From Acidovorax sp. (GTDB lineage: Bacteria; Pseudomonadota; Gammaproteobacteria; Burkholderiales; Burkholderiaceae_C): a stretch of DNA of 64,000 nt. A model generated the notes under the pieces. That model was not told where the DNA came from and made no database searches. It saw only the letters and a program-made list of their open reading frames with translations. Positions 26,800 through 34,585 of the stretch are shown one piece after another; within the stretch, counting starts at the first letter, position 1, and each line of letters opens with the position of its first letter. Made by a program: the position numbers and the translations under genes. The stretch is taken from the NCBI RefSeq assembly GCF_021287135.1, contig NZ_JAJTBB010000022.1:62001-126000 (forward strand), read 5' to 3'.

Positions 26800-28761
26800 A
26801 TGTCCTACCTCGTGCTCGCCCGCAAGTACCGCCCCCGCAATTTCACCGAAATGGTGGGGCAGGAGCATGTGGTGCAGGCGCTGTCCAACGCGCTCACGCA
26901 GCAGCGGCTGCACCATGCCTACCTGTTCACCGGCACCCGCGGCGTGGGCAAGACCACGGTGTCGCGCATCCTGGCCAAGTCGCTGAACTGCCAGGGGCCC
27001 GATGGCAACGGCGGCATCACCGCCACGCCCTGCGGCGTGTGCCAGGCCTGCACCGACATCGACAGCGGCCGCTTCGTGGACTACACCGAGCTGGACGCGG
27101 CCTCCAACCGCGGTGTGGACGAGGTGCAAAGCCTGCTGGAGCAGGCGGTGTACAAGCCGGTGCAGGGCCGCTTCAAGGTCTTCATGATCGACGAAGTGCA
27201 CATGCTCACGAACACGGCGTTCAACGCCATGCTCAAGACGCTGGAGGAGCCGCCGGAGTACCTCAAGTTCGTGCTGGCCACCACCGATCCGCAGAAGGTG
27301 CCGGTCACCGTTCTGTCGCGCTGTCTGCAGTTCAACCTGCGGCCCATGGCGCCCGAGACCGTGCTGGAGCACCTGACCCGCGTGCTGGCCCAGGAGAACG
27401 TGCCTGCCGAGCCCCAGGCCCTGCGCCTGCTGGCCCGGGCGGCGCGCGGCTCCATGCGCGACGCGCTGTCGCTCACCGACCAGGCCATTGCCTTTGGCAG
27501 CGGCCAGCTGCAGGAAGCCGGCGTGCGGCAGATGCTGGGCGCGGTGGACCGCTCGTACGTGTTCCGCCTCATCGATGCGCTCGCCCAGGGCGATGGCAAG
27601 ACCGTGGTGGAGACTTCGGACGCGCTGCGCATGAACGGCCTGTCGGCCGCGTCCACGCTGGAAGAGATGAGTGCCGTGCTGCAGCGCATGGCCGTGTTCC
27701 AGGCCGTGCCGCAGATGGCAGGCGCGGTGGATGCCGATGACCCCGAGGCCGCCGAGACCGCCCGCTTGGCCGGCCTGATGCCTGCCGACGAAACCCAGCT
27801 GCTCTACAGCCTGTGCCTGCACGGGCGCGGCGAACTGGGCCTGGCGCCCGACGAATATGCCGCGCTGACCATGGTGCTGCTGCGGCTGCTGGCTTTCAAG
27901 CCTCAAGACCCCTCCAGCGCCCCGGCTGAAAAAAAAACTCTGACGCGGCCTGAACCCGGGTCCGCGGCGGCTGCGCCCGCGTCTGCAGGGACGCGCATGC
28001 CCGCGCCGGGCGCAACGGTGCCGCCCGCGGCGGTCCCTCCTGCCGCTTTGGCACCAGCGCCAGCCGCAGTGGCCGCGCCTGCCGTGTCGCCGCCGCCCGC
28101 CGAGGCGGTTGGCGACTCCGAGCCGCCCCCCTGGCCCGGACCGGAGGAGCCCGATGACCGGTCTCCCGCGGCGCCAGCGGCCGCCGGTGCCACGGCGCTG
28201 CCGGTGCGGACGGTGGACGACCTTTCGCAGCAAAATCAGCACGCAGAGCCCGCCCAGAAAGCGCCGGGTGCTCCTCAGTTTGTAGCAATCCCGGTGCGTG
28301 AGGTGCCCGAGCCCGGGGAGCGGCTGCAGCCCCTGCCGCTGTCGTCTCCGGCGCCGGTGTCCGCACGCTACACGCCCACCCCCGAGGGCGATGTCTGGCA
28401 TGCCACGGTGCAGCAGCTCGTGGCGGCCGAGGCCATCACCGCCCTGGTGCGCGAGCTGGCCCTGCAGTCGCAGCTGGTGGCGCGCGACGGCGGGCACTGG
28501 CTGCTGCGCGTGGAGCGCGAGTCCCTGAACCAGCCCACGGCGCGCGAACGCCTGCGCACCGCGCTGGAGGCGGCGGGCCATGCCACCCAGATCAGCGTGG
28601 AAGTGGGCGTGGTCATCGACAGCCCGGCGCGGCGCAATGCGGCCGCTGCAGCCGAGCGGCAGCGGCGGGCGGAGGAAATCGTGAACAACGATCCCTACGT
28701 GCAGTCCCTGGTGCGCGACTACGGCGCCAGAATCGTGCCGGGCAGCATTAAACCGGTATAA
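26800..28761 (+). CDS. dnaX: DNA polymerase III subunits tau and gamma
   Basis: A 653-residue clamp-loader ATPase (tau form). Walker A is GTRGVGKTTVSRILAKSLNC, zinc ligands lie in LNC...CGVCQAC, Walker B is FMIDEVHML and sensor motif SRCLQF. Domain III ends near residue 366 (LLRLLAFKP). A Pro/Ala-rich linker follows, then a C-terminal domain for polymerase and helicase contacts. An A9 run at codons 377-380 with a downstream stem should allow a shorter gamma (~384 residues). A dispersed repeat copy (28293-28229, antisense) is translated in the linker (NQHAEPAQKAPGAPQFVAIP). Confidence 0.97.
   Translation: MSYLVLARKYRPRNFTEMVGQEHVVQALSNALTQQRLHHAYLFTGTRGVGKTTVSRILAKSLNCQGPDGNGGITATPCGVCQACTDIDSGRFVDYTELDAASNRGVDEVQSLLEQAVYKPVQGRFKVFMIDEVHMLTNTAFNAMLKTLEEPPEYLKFVLATTDPQKVPVTVLSRCLQFNLRPMAPETVLEHLTRVLAQENVPAEPQALRLLARAARGSMRDALSLTDQAIAFGSGQLQEAGVRQMLGAVDRSYVFRLIDALAQGDGKTVVETSDALRMNGLSAASTLEEMSAVLQRMAVFQAVPQMAGAVDADDPEAAETARLAGLMPADETQLLYSLCLHGRGELGLAPDEYAALTMVLLRLLAFKPQDPSSAPAEKKTLTRPEPGSAAAAPASAGTRMPAPGATVPPAAVPPAALAPAPAAVAAPAVSPPPAEAVGDSEPPPWPGPEEPDDRSPAAPAAAGATALPVRTVDDLSQQNQHAEPAQKAPGAPQFVAIPVREVPEPGERLQPLPLSSPAPVSARYTPTPEGDVWHATVQQLVAAEAITALVRELALQSQLVARDGGHWLLRVERESLNQPTARERLRTALEAAGHATQISVEVGVVIDSPARRNAAAAAERQRRAEEIVNNDPYVQSLVRDYGARIVPGSIKPV
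27928..27983 (+). promoter_or_regulatory. dnaX recoding signal: A9 slippery run plus stem-loop
   Basis: G followed by nine A residues (27929-27937) reads GAA AAA AAA ACT in frame. A -1 shift reads AAC TCT GAC GCG GCC TGA, and the third frame gives CTC TGA, so both shifted frames stop at once. Four bases later GACGCGG (27942-27948) pairs perfectly with CCGCGTC (27977-27983). This resembles known dnaX sites that make gamma by ribosomal frameshifting (E. coli) or polymerase slippage on A9 (Thermus). The mechanism here is inferred. Confidence 0.75.
28229..28293 (-). repeat. Dispersed palindromic repeat, copy J (inside dnaX)
   Basis: On the minus strand GGATTGCTACAAACTGAGG is followed by AGCACCCGGCGCTTTC and, after the right half, GCTGATTTTGCT. 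The flank TTGCTACAAA, the GGCGCTT arm and the CTGATTTT tail match copies A and E; the right arm is degraded. It lies within the tau linker. Confidence 0.6.
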
Positions 28762-28763
28762 AG

Positions 28764-28812
28764 CTCCCCCTGAGTCGCCTTTGGCGCCTTCCCCCTCTAT
28801 CGCTGTGCGGGA
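28764..28812 (+). repeat. CCCCCTGAG-type palindrome, copy at 28.8 kb
   Basis: CCCCCTGAGTCGCC, TTTGG, CGCCTTCCCCCTC then CGCTGTGCGGGAGGG. The hairpin GGCGACTC/GTCGCC and the following CCCTC...GAGGG parallel the copies at 25.0 and 38.6 kb. It occupies the dnaX-ybaB gap (28762-28980); the rest of that gap shows only a short direct repeat GTGATGTGGC GTGATGTGGC (28872-28891). Confidence 0.6.
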
Positions 28813-28980
28813 GGGCCCCCGGGATTTGGGCGCGCCCGTTTTGAAGGTTGCTGGCGTTGCGCACAATAGCGTGATGTGGCGTGATGTGGCGTGACGTGAA
28901 CGCGAATACCGCAAAGACCGAATTCAACCCCGTTGTGGGAACCGATCCACCAGAAAGCAAGAAAGCAAAGGAAACACACC

Positions 28981-29313
28981 ATGTTCAACAAAGGACAACT
29001 CGCCGGCCTGATGAAGCAAGCCCAGGCGATGCAGGACAACCTGAAGAAGGCGCAGGACGAGCTGGCACTCATCGAAGTGGAAGGCGAGTCGGGCGCGGGC
29101 CTGGTCAAGGTGCTGATGACCTGTAAGCACGACGTCAAGCGCGTCACCATCGACCCCAGCCTGCTGGCCGACGACAAGGACATGCTGGAAGACCTGGTGG
29201 CGGCGGCCTTCAATGCCGCCGTGCGCAAGGCCGAGGAAACGTCGGCCGAGAAGATGGGCAAGCTCACGGCGGGGATGCCAGGCCTCCCCGGCGGCATGAA
29301 GTTCCCTTTCTGA
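28981..29313 (+). CDS. ybaB: YbaB/EbfC family nucleoid-associated protein
   Basis: A 110-residue dimeric DNA-binding protein with the family layout: [20 protein letters not shown] coiled start, central strands ([20 protein letters not shown]) and a Gly/Met/Pro-rich C-terminus ([13 protein letters not shown]). Lies between dnaX and recR, the standard order dnaX-ybaB-recR, which links it to DNA replication and repair. ATG 28981 is chosen because the family begins MFNKG; upstream in-frame codons are not conserved. Confidence 0.96.
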   Translation: MFNKGQLAGLMKQAQAMQDNLKKAQDELALIEVEGESGAGLVKVLMTCKHDVKRVTIDPSLLADDKDMLEDLVAAAFNAAVRKAEETSAEKMGKLTAGMPGLPGGMKFPF

Positions 29314-29560
29314 GGGCTGGCTACTGCGCGGGTCATCTGCGTCGTTGGGCGGTGCCCGGAATCCTCACGTACAGGAAGTACGTTCCGGTTCCTGTGCTCC
29401 GTCCGCCTGGCAGCTGATCCCGCTCGCTACGCCCTGGAGGATGGGGGCTGACAGCAGGGCATATTCCCGTGGTTCTTCGTAAGTCCGTGCGGGCGGAGCT
29501 TGTCGACGCCCGGCTCCGCCGCCCCCTTCTCCCAAGCTGTTTGCCTTCACCACCCCGTCC
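29314..29560. other. ybaB-recR intergenic gap with a possible repeat element
   Basis: This 247-bp gap has no convincing gene. It holds an inverted repeat CGTAC-AGGAA-GTACG (29368-29382) flanked by CCGGAATCCTCA before and TTCCGGTTCCTG after. That looks like another dispersed element, but only one copy is visible here. recR may need its own promoter in this gap; I could not single one out. Confidence 0.4.
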
Positions 29561-30151
29561 ATGTCCACCACCAACTCCCTCGACGTTCTAATCCAGGCAC
29601 TGCGCCGTTTGCCGGGCGTGGGGGTGAAGTCTGCGCAGCGCATGGCGTTCCATCTGCTGCAGCATGACCGCGCGGGGGCGGAGCTGTTGTCCCGGGCGCT
29701 GCACGAGGCCGTGGGGACGGTGCACCACTGCGCGCGCTGCCACACCTTTACCGAGGCCGAGGTCTGCAGCACCTGCCTGGATCCCGCGCGCGACGCCACC
29801 CGGCTGTGCGTGGTGGAGACCCCGGCCGACCTGGCGGCGCTGGAGCGCACCGGGGCGTTCAAGGGGCTGTACTTCGTGCTGATGGGCCGGCTCAGTCCGC
29901 TGGACGGTGTCGGGCCCAAGGACATCGGTCTCCAGAAGCTGCTGGAGCGGGCTGGCGAGGACGCGGTACAGGAGGTGATTCTGGCCACCAGCTTCACCGC
30001 GGAGGGAGAAGCCACGGCCCATGTGATCAGCGAGGCGCTGAAGGCGCGGGGCGTGCCGGTGACGCGGCTGGCCCGCGGCGTGCCGGTGGGCAGCGAGCTG
30101 GAATACGTGGACCTGGGTACGATCGCCCATGCGCTGGTCGACCGCCGCTAA
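29561..30151 (+). CDS. recR: Recombination mediator RecR
   Basis: A 196-residue protein that forms a ring clamp and works with RecO and RecF to load RecA on gapped DNA. The N-terminal helix-hairpin-helix reads [19 protein letters not shown]4 zinc finger lies in [18 protein letters not shown]. The Toprim domain includes [15 protein letters not shown] and a [15 protein letters not shown] stretch. Full length, immediately after ybaB. Confidence 0.97.
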   Translation: MSTTNSLDVLIQALRRLPGVGVKSAQRMAFHLLQHDRAGAELLSRALHEAVGTVHHCARCHTFTEAEVCSTCLDPARDATRLCVVETPADLAALERTGAFKGLYFVLMGRLSPLDGVGPKDIGLQKLLERAGEDAVQEVILATSFTAEGEATAHVISEALKARGVPVTRLARGVPVGSELEYVDLGTIAHALVDRR

Positions 30152-30188
30152 CGCGCCGGCACGCAAGCAGCCGCCCCTCGGGAAAACT

Positions 30189-30245
30189 CACAAATTGATA
30201 GCTGCCAGCGCTTACCCATCAAGCGCTGGAGGCCAAAAAGGCTCA
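30189..30245 (+). repeat. Dispersed palindromic repeat, copy B (recR-MAPEG gap)
   Basis: One of the best preserved copies: ATAGCTGCCAGCGCTT (30198-30213), spacer ACCCATC, AAGCGCTGGAGGCC (30221-30234), then AAAAAGGCTCAAAAT. The arms CCAGCGCTT and AAGCGCTGG form a perfect 9-bp stem. It ends 4 bp before the ATG of the MAPEG gene and so probably occupies its leader. Confidence 0.9.
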
Positions 30246-30249
30246 AAAT

Positions 30250-30675
30250 ATGAACACCACCCTGCACCTCGCAAGGTTTACCGTGGCTTACTGGTGCGTG
30301 CTGATCGCGGCACTGCTGCCCATGGGCTGCGCCTGGCTCGCCAAGAGCGGCAGCTTCGGCAAGTCCCGCAAGGACGGCGGTTTCGACAACCATGACCCGC
30401 GCGCCTGGATGGCCCGGCAGACCGACTGGCGGGCCCGGGCCAATGCCGCCCAGGCCAACAGTTTCGAGGGCCTGCCGTTTTTCATCGGTGCCGTCATCAT
30501 TGCGCACCTGCTCGGGGCGGGCCAAACCCTGCTGGACATGCTGGCATTGCTGTACGTGATGCTGCGCATCTTCTACATCCTGATGTACGTGTCCGACATG
30601 CCCACGGTGCGCAGCGCCGTGTGGGCCGCGGGCTTTCTGGTGAACATTGCCATTCTCTTCATCGGATACCGCTGA
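30250..30675 (+). CDS. MAPEG family membrane protein
   Basis: A 141-residue protein with four hydrophobic segments. The family signature RANAAQANSFEGLPFFIGAV lies between helix 1 and helix 2. MAPEG proteins include microsomal glutathione transferases and eicosanoid enzymes; bacterial members have poorly known roles, possibly glutathione-dependent detoxification. It is directly preceded by a dispersed repeat that lies where the ribosome site should be. Confidence 0.88.
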   Translation: MNTTLHLARFTVAYWCVLIAALLPMGCAWLAKSGSFGKSRKDGGFDNHDPRAWMARQTDWRARANAAQANSFEGLPFFIGAVIIAHLLGAGQTLLDMLALLYVMLRIFYILMYVSDMPTVRSAVWAAGFLVNIAILFIGYR

Positions 30676-30831
30676 GCGGCGGCCGTCCCCGCCCGGACAG
30701 CCCGGGCAGTCCGGGCGCCTTGCTCTGCCGCTCTGGGTACGTAGAAACCCGCTGGGATTCACCCTGATGCGGGTTTCCCCGCTCTGCGGCACGATTGTTG
30801 CGGTGCAGCATTGCCCGTTTTGCCCCATTCC

Positions 30832-31890
30832 ATGCTCCCCCGCTCGCCCCTGTTGACCCGCCGTGCCTTCGGCTCCGTATCCGCCCTGTCCGCAGCGGCG
30901 GTGCTTGCGCCCGCCCTGGTGCGGGCCCAGGCGGACGAAGCCGCGCTGGGCCGCGTGACCATCGCCGTGGGCGGGCAGGGCGTGCTGTACCACCTGCCGC
31001 TGGTGCTGGCGGACCAGCTGGGCTACTTCCGCGCCGAGGGGCTGGACGTCACCATCCGCGACCTGCCGGCGGGGGCGCTGGCGCTGCAGGCGGTGCAGGA
31101 CGGCACGGCCGATGTGTGCGCCGGAGCGTTCGAACACACGCTGCGCCAGCAGGCGCGGGGCCAGGCCTTCCGCTCGTTCGTGGTGCTGGGGCGGGCGCCC
31201 CAGCTGGCGCTGGGGGTGTCCCTGCGGGCCGTTCCCGCCTACAAGGATCTTGGCGACCTGCAGGGGCGGCGCATCGGCGTGTCGTCCGTGGGGTCGTCCA
31301 CCCACATGGCTGCCAGTCTTGTCCTGGGTCGCGCAGGATTGGGCCCGCGTGAGGTCAATTTTGTCAGCGTGGGCTCCGGCGTCGGCGCCATGAACGCCCT
31401 GCGTTCGGGCCAGGTGCACGCCTTGTGCCACGCCGACCCGCTCATGACGCTGCTGGAGCAAAAGGCCGACACCCGCATCGTTGCCGACATGCGCTCGCTC
31501 AAGTCGGCCCAGGAGGCGTTTGGCGGCGCCATGCCCGCCGGGTGCCTGTACGCGCCCCAGGCGTTTCTGCAAAAGCAGCCGGCCCAGGCCCAGGCGCTGG
31601 CCAACGGAATCGTGCACGCGCTCAAGTGGCTGCAGACCGCCGCGCCGGCCGATCTGGCCAAGGCCGTGCCCACGGGCTACCTGATGGGCGACCGCGGGCT
31701 GTACCTCGCCGCGTTCAATCGCGTGCGCGAGACCTATTCTCCCAATGGAGCCATGCCGGAGGAAGGGCCCGCCACGGCGCTGCGCGTGCTGCCGCGGGCC
31801 CATGCGGAGCTGGCGGACCTCAAGGCGGATCTTGCGCGCACCTACACCAACGACTTTGTGCGCAAGGCGCGCCAGAAATTCACCCTCTGA
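30832..31890 (+). CDS. Orphan ABC substrate-binding protein (NrtA/SsuA/TauA-like)
   Basis: A 352-residue periplasmic binding protein of the NMT1/SsuA type. The N-terminus has a twin-arginine-like signal (LTRRAFGSVSALSAAAVLAP, ending VRAQA). The mature part contains YHLPLVLADQLGYFRAEGLD and GRRIGVSSVGSSTHMAA. Relatives bind nitrate, sulfonates, taurine or thiamine precursors; the ligand here is not determined. No permease or ATPase gene is adjacent, so it must work with subunits encoded elsewhere or serve another role. An in-frame TTG at 30811 is an unlikely start. Confidence 0.82.
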   Translation: MLPRSPLLTRRAFGSVSALSAAAVLAPALVRAQADEAALGRVTIAVGGQGVLYHLPLVLADQLGYFRAEGLDVTIRDLPAGALALQAVQDGTADVCAGAFEHTLRQQARGQAFRSFVVLGRAPQLALGVSLRAVPAYKDLGDLQGRRIGVSSVGSSTHMAASLVLGRAGLGPREVNFVSVGSGVGAMNALRSGQVHALCHADPLMTLLEQKADTRIVADMRSLKSAQEAFGGAMPAGCLYAPQAFLQKQPAQAQALANGIVHALKWLQTAAPADLAKAVPTGYLMGDRGLYLAAFNRVRETYSPNGAMPEEGPATALRVLPRAHAELADLKADLARTYTNDFVRKARQKFTL

Positions 31891-32031
31891 TCGGCGTCTT
31901 CTGAGGAGGGCCGCCCGAGCGGCAAGGCGCTGCGCGGGGTTCGTCCGTGCAATCGCGCCGATGACTTACATTCGGCCGCTGCCGGTTGGCCTTAGTCTTG
32001 GCCGACCCCTGTGTCTTCCAAGGATTGCACC

Positions 32032-32184
32032 ATGACCTTCTCCCTCAGCATCGGCCCGCTCGTTTCCCTCATCGCGGGCATCCTCATCCTCGTCATGCCC
32101 CGGCTGCTCAGCACCATCGTGGCGCTGTACCTCATCATCATGGGGATCCTGGGCCTGCTGGGAATGCACGCGTTGAAGCTCTGA
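32032..32184 (+). CDS. Small DUF3096-like membrane protein
   Basis: A 50-residue peptide starting MTFSLSIGPLVSLIAGILIL, with two hydrophobic helices separated by VMPRLLST and ending HALKL. It resembles the DUF3096 family of tiny inner-membrane proteins of unknown function. AAGG at 32020-32023 lies 8 bp before the ATG. It is flanked by the orphan binding protein and the convergent mltD. Confidence 0.75.
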   Translation: MTFSLSIGPLVSLIAGILILVMPRLLSTIVALYLIIMGILGLLGMHALKL

Positions 32185-32243
32185 GCCGGCACCGCAGCCC
32201 CGCCGATGGGGCGAGGGGGACCGCTGGCGCCCCCCCAGCCTCC

Positions 32244-33812
32244 TTAGCGGCGCTTGACCTTCGAGGGGGTGCCCCCGCGGCGGGTGGGCACCACGGCGGG
32301 GCGTTTGCCAGCGGTGGCGGGCCGTGCCGCCGGGCTGCTGCGGCCGTGCGCGTTCTGGCCCCGTGCCTGGGGGCTCGGTCCGCGCGCTTGCGCTCCCTGC
32401 CGCACGGGCAGGTACACGACCACCTGCTGCCCGGCCTTGAAGGCCGCAGTGGCGCGAACGTCGTTCCAGTCGGCCACGCTGGCGGCGGCCAGCTGGTAGC
32501 GCCGGGCAATGCTGGCCACGGTTTCCCCCTTGCGGGCGCGCACCGTGGTGCGCCGCGTGACGATTTCCGGGGCAAAAGCCACCTGCCCGTTGTCGGCCAG
32601 GTGCGAGGACACGTCCTCCCGGATGGCGGCCGAGCGCGGCACCATCAGGGCCGAGCCGGCCTTGATGAGCATGCGCGGGGGGATGTTGTTGATGCTGCGC
32701 AGGTCGTTTTCGCTCATGCCGGCGCGCTGGGCGGCCTCGGCGACCGTCATGGTGGTGGGCACGGACCACACGGTCCAGCTGGCGTACTGGCCGTCGCGGC
32801 GCGCCTCCAGGTTGCGCTGGAAGACCTTGGCGTTGTCCCAGGGCAGCAGGATCTGGGGCGTGCCGGCGGCCAGGATCACGGGCTTGTGGTACGACGGGTT
32901 GAGCGCACGGAAGTCCTCCTCGCGGATGCCGGCCAGCGTGGCGACCAGCGACACGTCGATGTCGTGCGTGATGTCCACCGTCTGGAAATAGGGGTGGTTC
33001 TCGATGAGCGGAAGCTCGGTCCGGAAGGCGTCGGGGTTGGCCACGATGTTCTTCACCGCCTGCAGCTTGGGCACGTACATGCGCGTCTCGGCCGGCATGT
33101 TCAGGTCGGTGTAGCTGGTGCCCAGGCCCAGCTTCTGGTTGCGCGCAATGGCGCGGCCCACGCTGCCTTCGCCCCAGTTGTAGGCAGCCAGGGCCAGGTG
33201 CCAGTCGCCGAACATGTTGTAGAGCTTTTGCAGGTAGTCCAGCGCGGCGCGCGTGGAGGCCAGCACATCGCGCCGGTCGTCGCGGAAGGCGTTCTGCTTG
33301 AGGTCGAAATAGTTGCCCGTGGCGGGCATGAACTGCCACATGCCCGCGGCCTTGGCGCTGGAGACGGCCTGGGGATTGAAGGCGCTTTCGATATAGGGCA
33401 GCAAGGCCAGCTCGGTGGGCATGCCGCGCCGTTCCAGCTCTTCGACGATGTGGAAGAGGTACTTGCTGGAGCGCTCGGTCATGCGCTGCATGTAGTCGGG
33501 CCGGGTGGCATACCACTGCTCCCGGTCCTGGACCAGCTCGTTTTGCAGGTCGGGCATGGCAAAGCCGCGGCGGATGCGGTCCCACAGGTCCGCGGGGGCC
33601 GACAGCGAGGCCACCTCGCCGCCCGCTGCCTGGGCGGCGGTGATGGGTTTCAGGGGGCCGTTGGGGATGATGGGGGTGTGGCCGCTGCGGTAGGGGGGCG
33701 TGCTTCCTGAGGTGGGGGTGCTGCCGGACGCTTCGTCGGGCGAGGGCGTGGTGGTCGCGCAGCCGGTGAGCCACAGCATGCACGCCACGCAGGCAATGTG
33801 CAGAATTTTCAT
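32244..33812 (-). CDS. mltD: Membrane-bound lytic murein transglycosylase D with LysM domains
   Basis: A 522-residue lipoprotein that cleaves peptidoglycan glycan strands. The lipobox is LTGCATT (Cys near residue 17). The SLT domain has the catalytic glutamate in YIESAFNPQAVSSAKAAG followed by MWQFMPATG and LALAAYNWGEG. Two LysM-like repeats follow (TVAEAAQRAGMSENDLRSIN and ETVASIARRYQ). The C-terminal tail is Arg/Lys-rich (TRRGGTPSKVKRR). Its ATG overlaps the gloB stop (ATGA), so the genes are coupled. Confidence 0.93.
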   Translation of the reverse strand: MKILHIACVACMLWLTGCATTTPSPDEASGSTPTSGSTPPYRSGHTPIIPNGPLKPITAAQAAGGEVASLSAPADLWDRIRRGFAMPDLQNELVQDREQWYATRPDYMQRMTERSSKYLFHIVEELERRGMPTELALLPYIESAFNPQAVSSAKAAGMWQFMPATGNYFDLKQNAFRDDRRDVLASTRAALDYLQKLYNMFGDWHLALAAYNWGEGSVGRAIARNQKLGLGTSYTDLNMPAETRMYVPKLQAVKNIVANPDAFRTELPLIENHPYFQTVDITHDIDVSLVATLAGIREEDFRALNPSYHKPVILAAGTPQILLPWDNAKVFQRNLEARRDGQYASWTVWSVPTTMTVAEAAQRAGMSENDLRSINNIPPRMLIKAGSALMVPRSAAIREDVSSHLADNGQVAFAPEIVTRRTTVRARKGETVASIARRYQLAAASVADWNDVRATAAFKAGQQVVVYLPVRQGAQARGPSPQARGQNAHGRSSPAARPATAGKRPAVVPTRRGGTPSKVKRR

Positions 33813-34585
33813 CGAAACTCGTTCTTCCATTGGCGCAGCGCGGCCAGGACGGCCACGGCATCGCCTGGGTTCACCTGCACGTCGTGATTGCGGGCGGCCT
33901 GGGCCACCGCGGGTTGGCGTACGCGCAGAAAGGGGTTGATGTCCCGCTCTAGCGCGATGCGCGAAGGCAGCGTCGGCTGGTGGCGGGACCGCAGTGCCTC
34001 GCACTGGTCGGTGTAGTGGATCAGTGCTGCGTTGTCGGGTTCCACCGCGCGGGCAAACCGAAGGTTGGAAAGTGTGTATTCGTGCGCACAACACACACGG
34101 GTGTTGCCGGGCAGGGCGGCCAGGCGGTCCAGCGACGCCAGCATTTGCGCCGGCGTGCCCTCGAACAGCCGCCCGCAGCCGCCGGAAAACAGCGTGTCGC
34201 CGCAGAACAGCACCGGCTCTGCGTCCACGGCCTCGCAGAAGTAGGCGATGTGGCCCGCCGTGTGCCCTGGCACGTCGATCACTTCAAAGCGCAGGCCCAG
34301 CACCTCCACCGTGTCGCCGTGGGCCAGCGGGCGCACGGGCGCGGGGATGTCTTCGCGCGCCGGGCCGTAGACCACCGCGCCGGTGGCGTTGCGCAGCACG
34401 TCCACGCCGCCGACATGATCGGGGTGGTGGTGCGTGACTAGAATGGCCTGCAGCTGCACGCCCAGTTGCTGCAGCGCCTGCAGCACGGGCACGGAGTCCC
34501 CCGGGTCCACAACGATCGCCTGGCGGCCGTCATGCAGCATCCAGAGGTAGTTGTCGGTAAAGGCAGGTAGCGGCAGCAAGTTCAT
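33809..34585 (-). CDS. gloB: Hydroxyacylglutathione hydrolase (glyoxalase II)
   Basis: A 258-residue metallo-beta-lactamase-fold enzyme that hydrolyses S-lactoylglutathione to lactate and glutathione. Metal ligands lie in THHHPDHVGG, HTAGHIAY and GDTLFSGGCGRLFEG; HEYTLSNLRFA supplies another. The N-terminus [17 protein letters not shown] is the canonical start. Its start codon overlaps that of the divergent methyltransferase gene by two bases (CATG shared). It is coupled downstream to mltD. Confidence 0.95.
   Translation of the reverse strand: MNLLPLPAFTDNYLWMLHDGRQAIVVDPGDSVPVLQALQQLGVQLQAILVTHHHPDHVGGVDVLRNATGAVVYGPAREDIPAPVRPLAHGDTVEVLGLRFEVIDVPGHTAGHIAYFCEAVDAEPVLFCGDTLFSGGCGRLFEGTPAQMLASLDRLAALPGNTRVCCAHEYTLSNLRFARAVEPDNAALIHYTDQCEALRSRHQPTLPSRIALERDINPFLRVRQPAVAQAARNHDVQVNPGDAVAVLAALRQWKNEFR

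Noticed and set aside
26152..28914. 920-codon frame joining the b561 gene with sequence opposite dnaX
   Set aside because: Only the last 183 codons (the b561 gene) are real; the upstream part is the antisense of dnaX.
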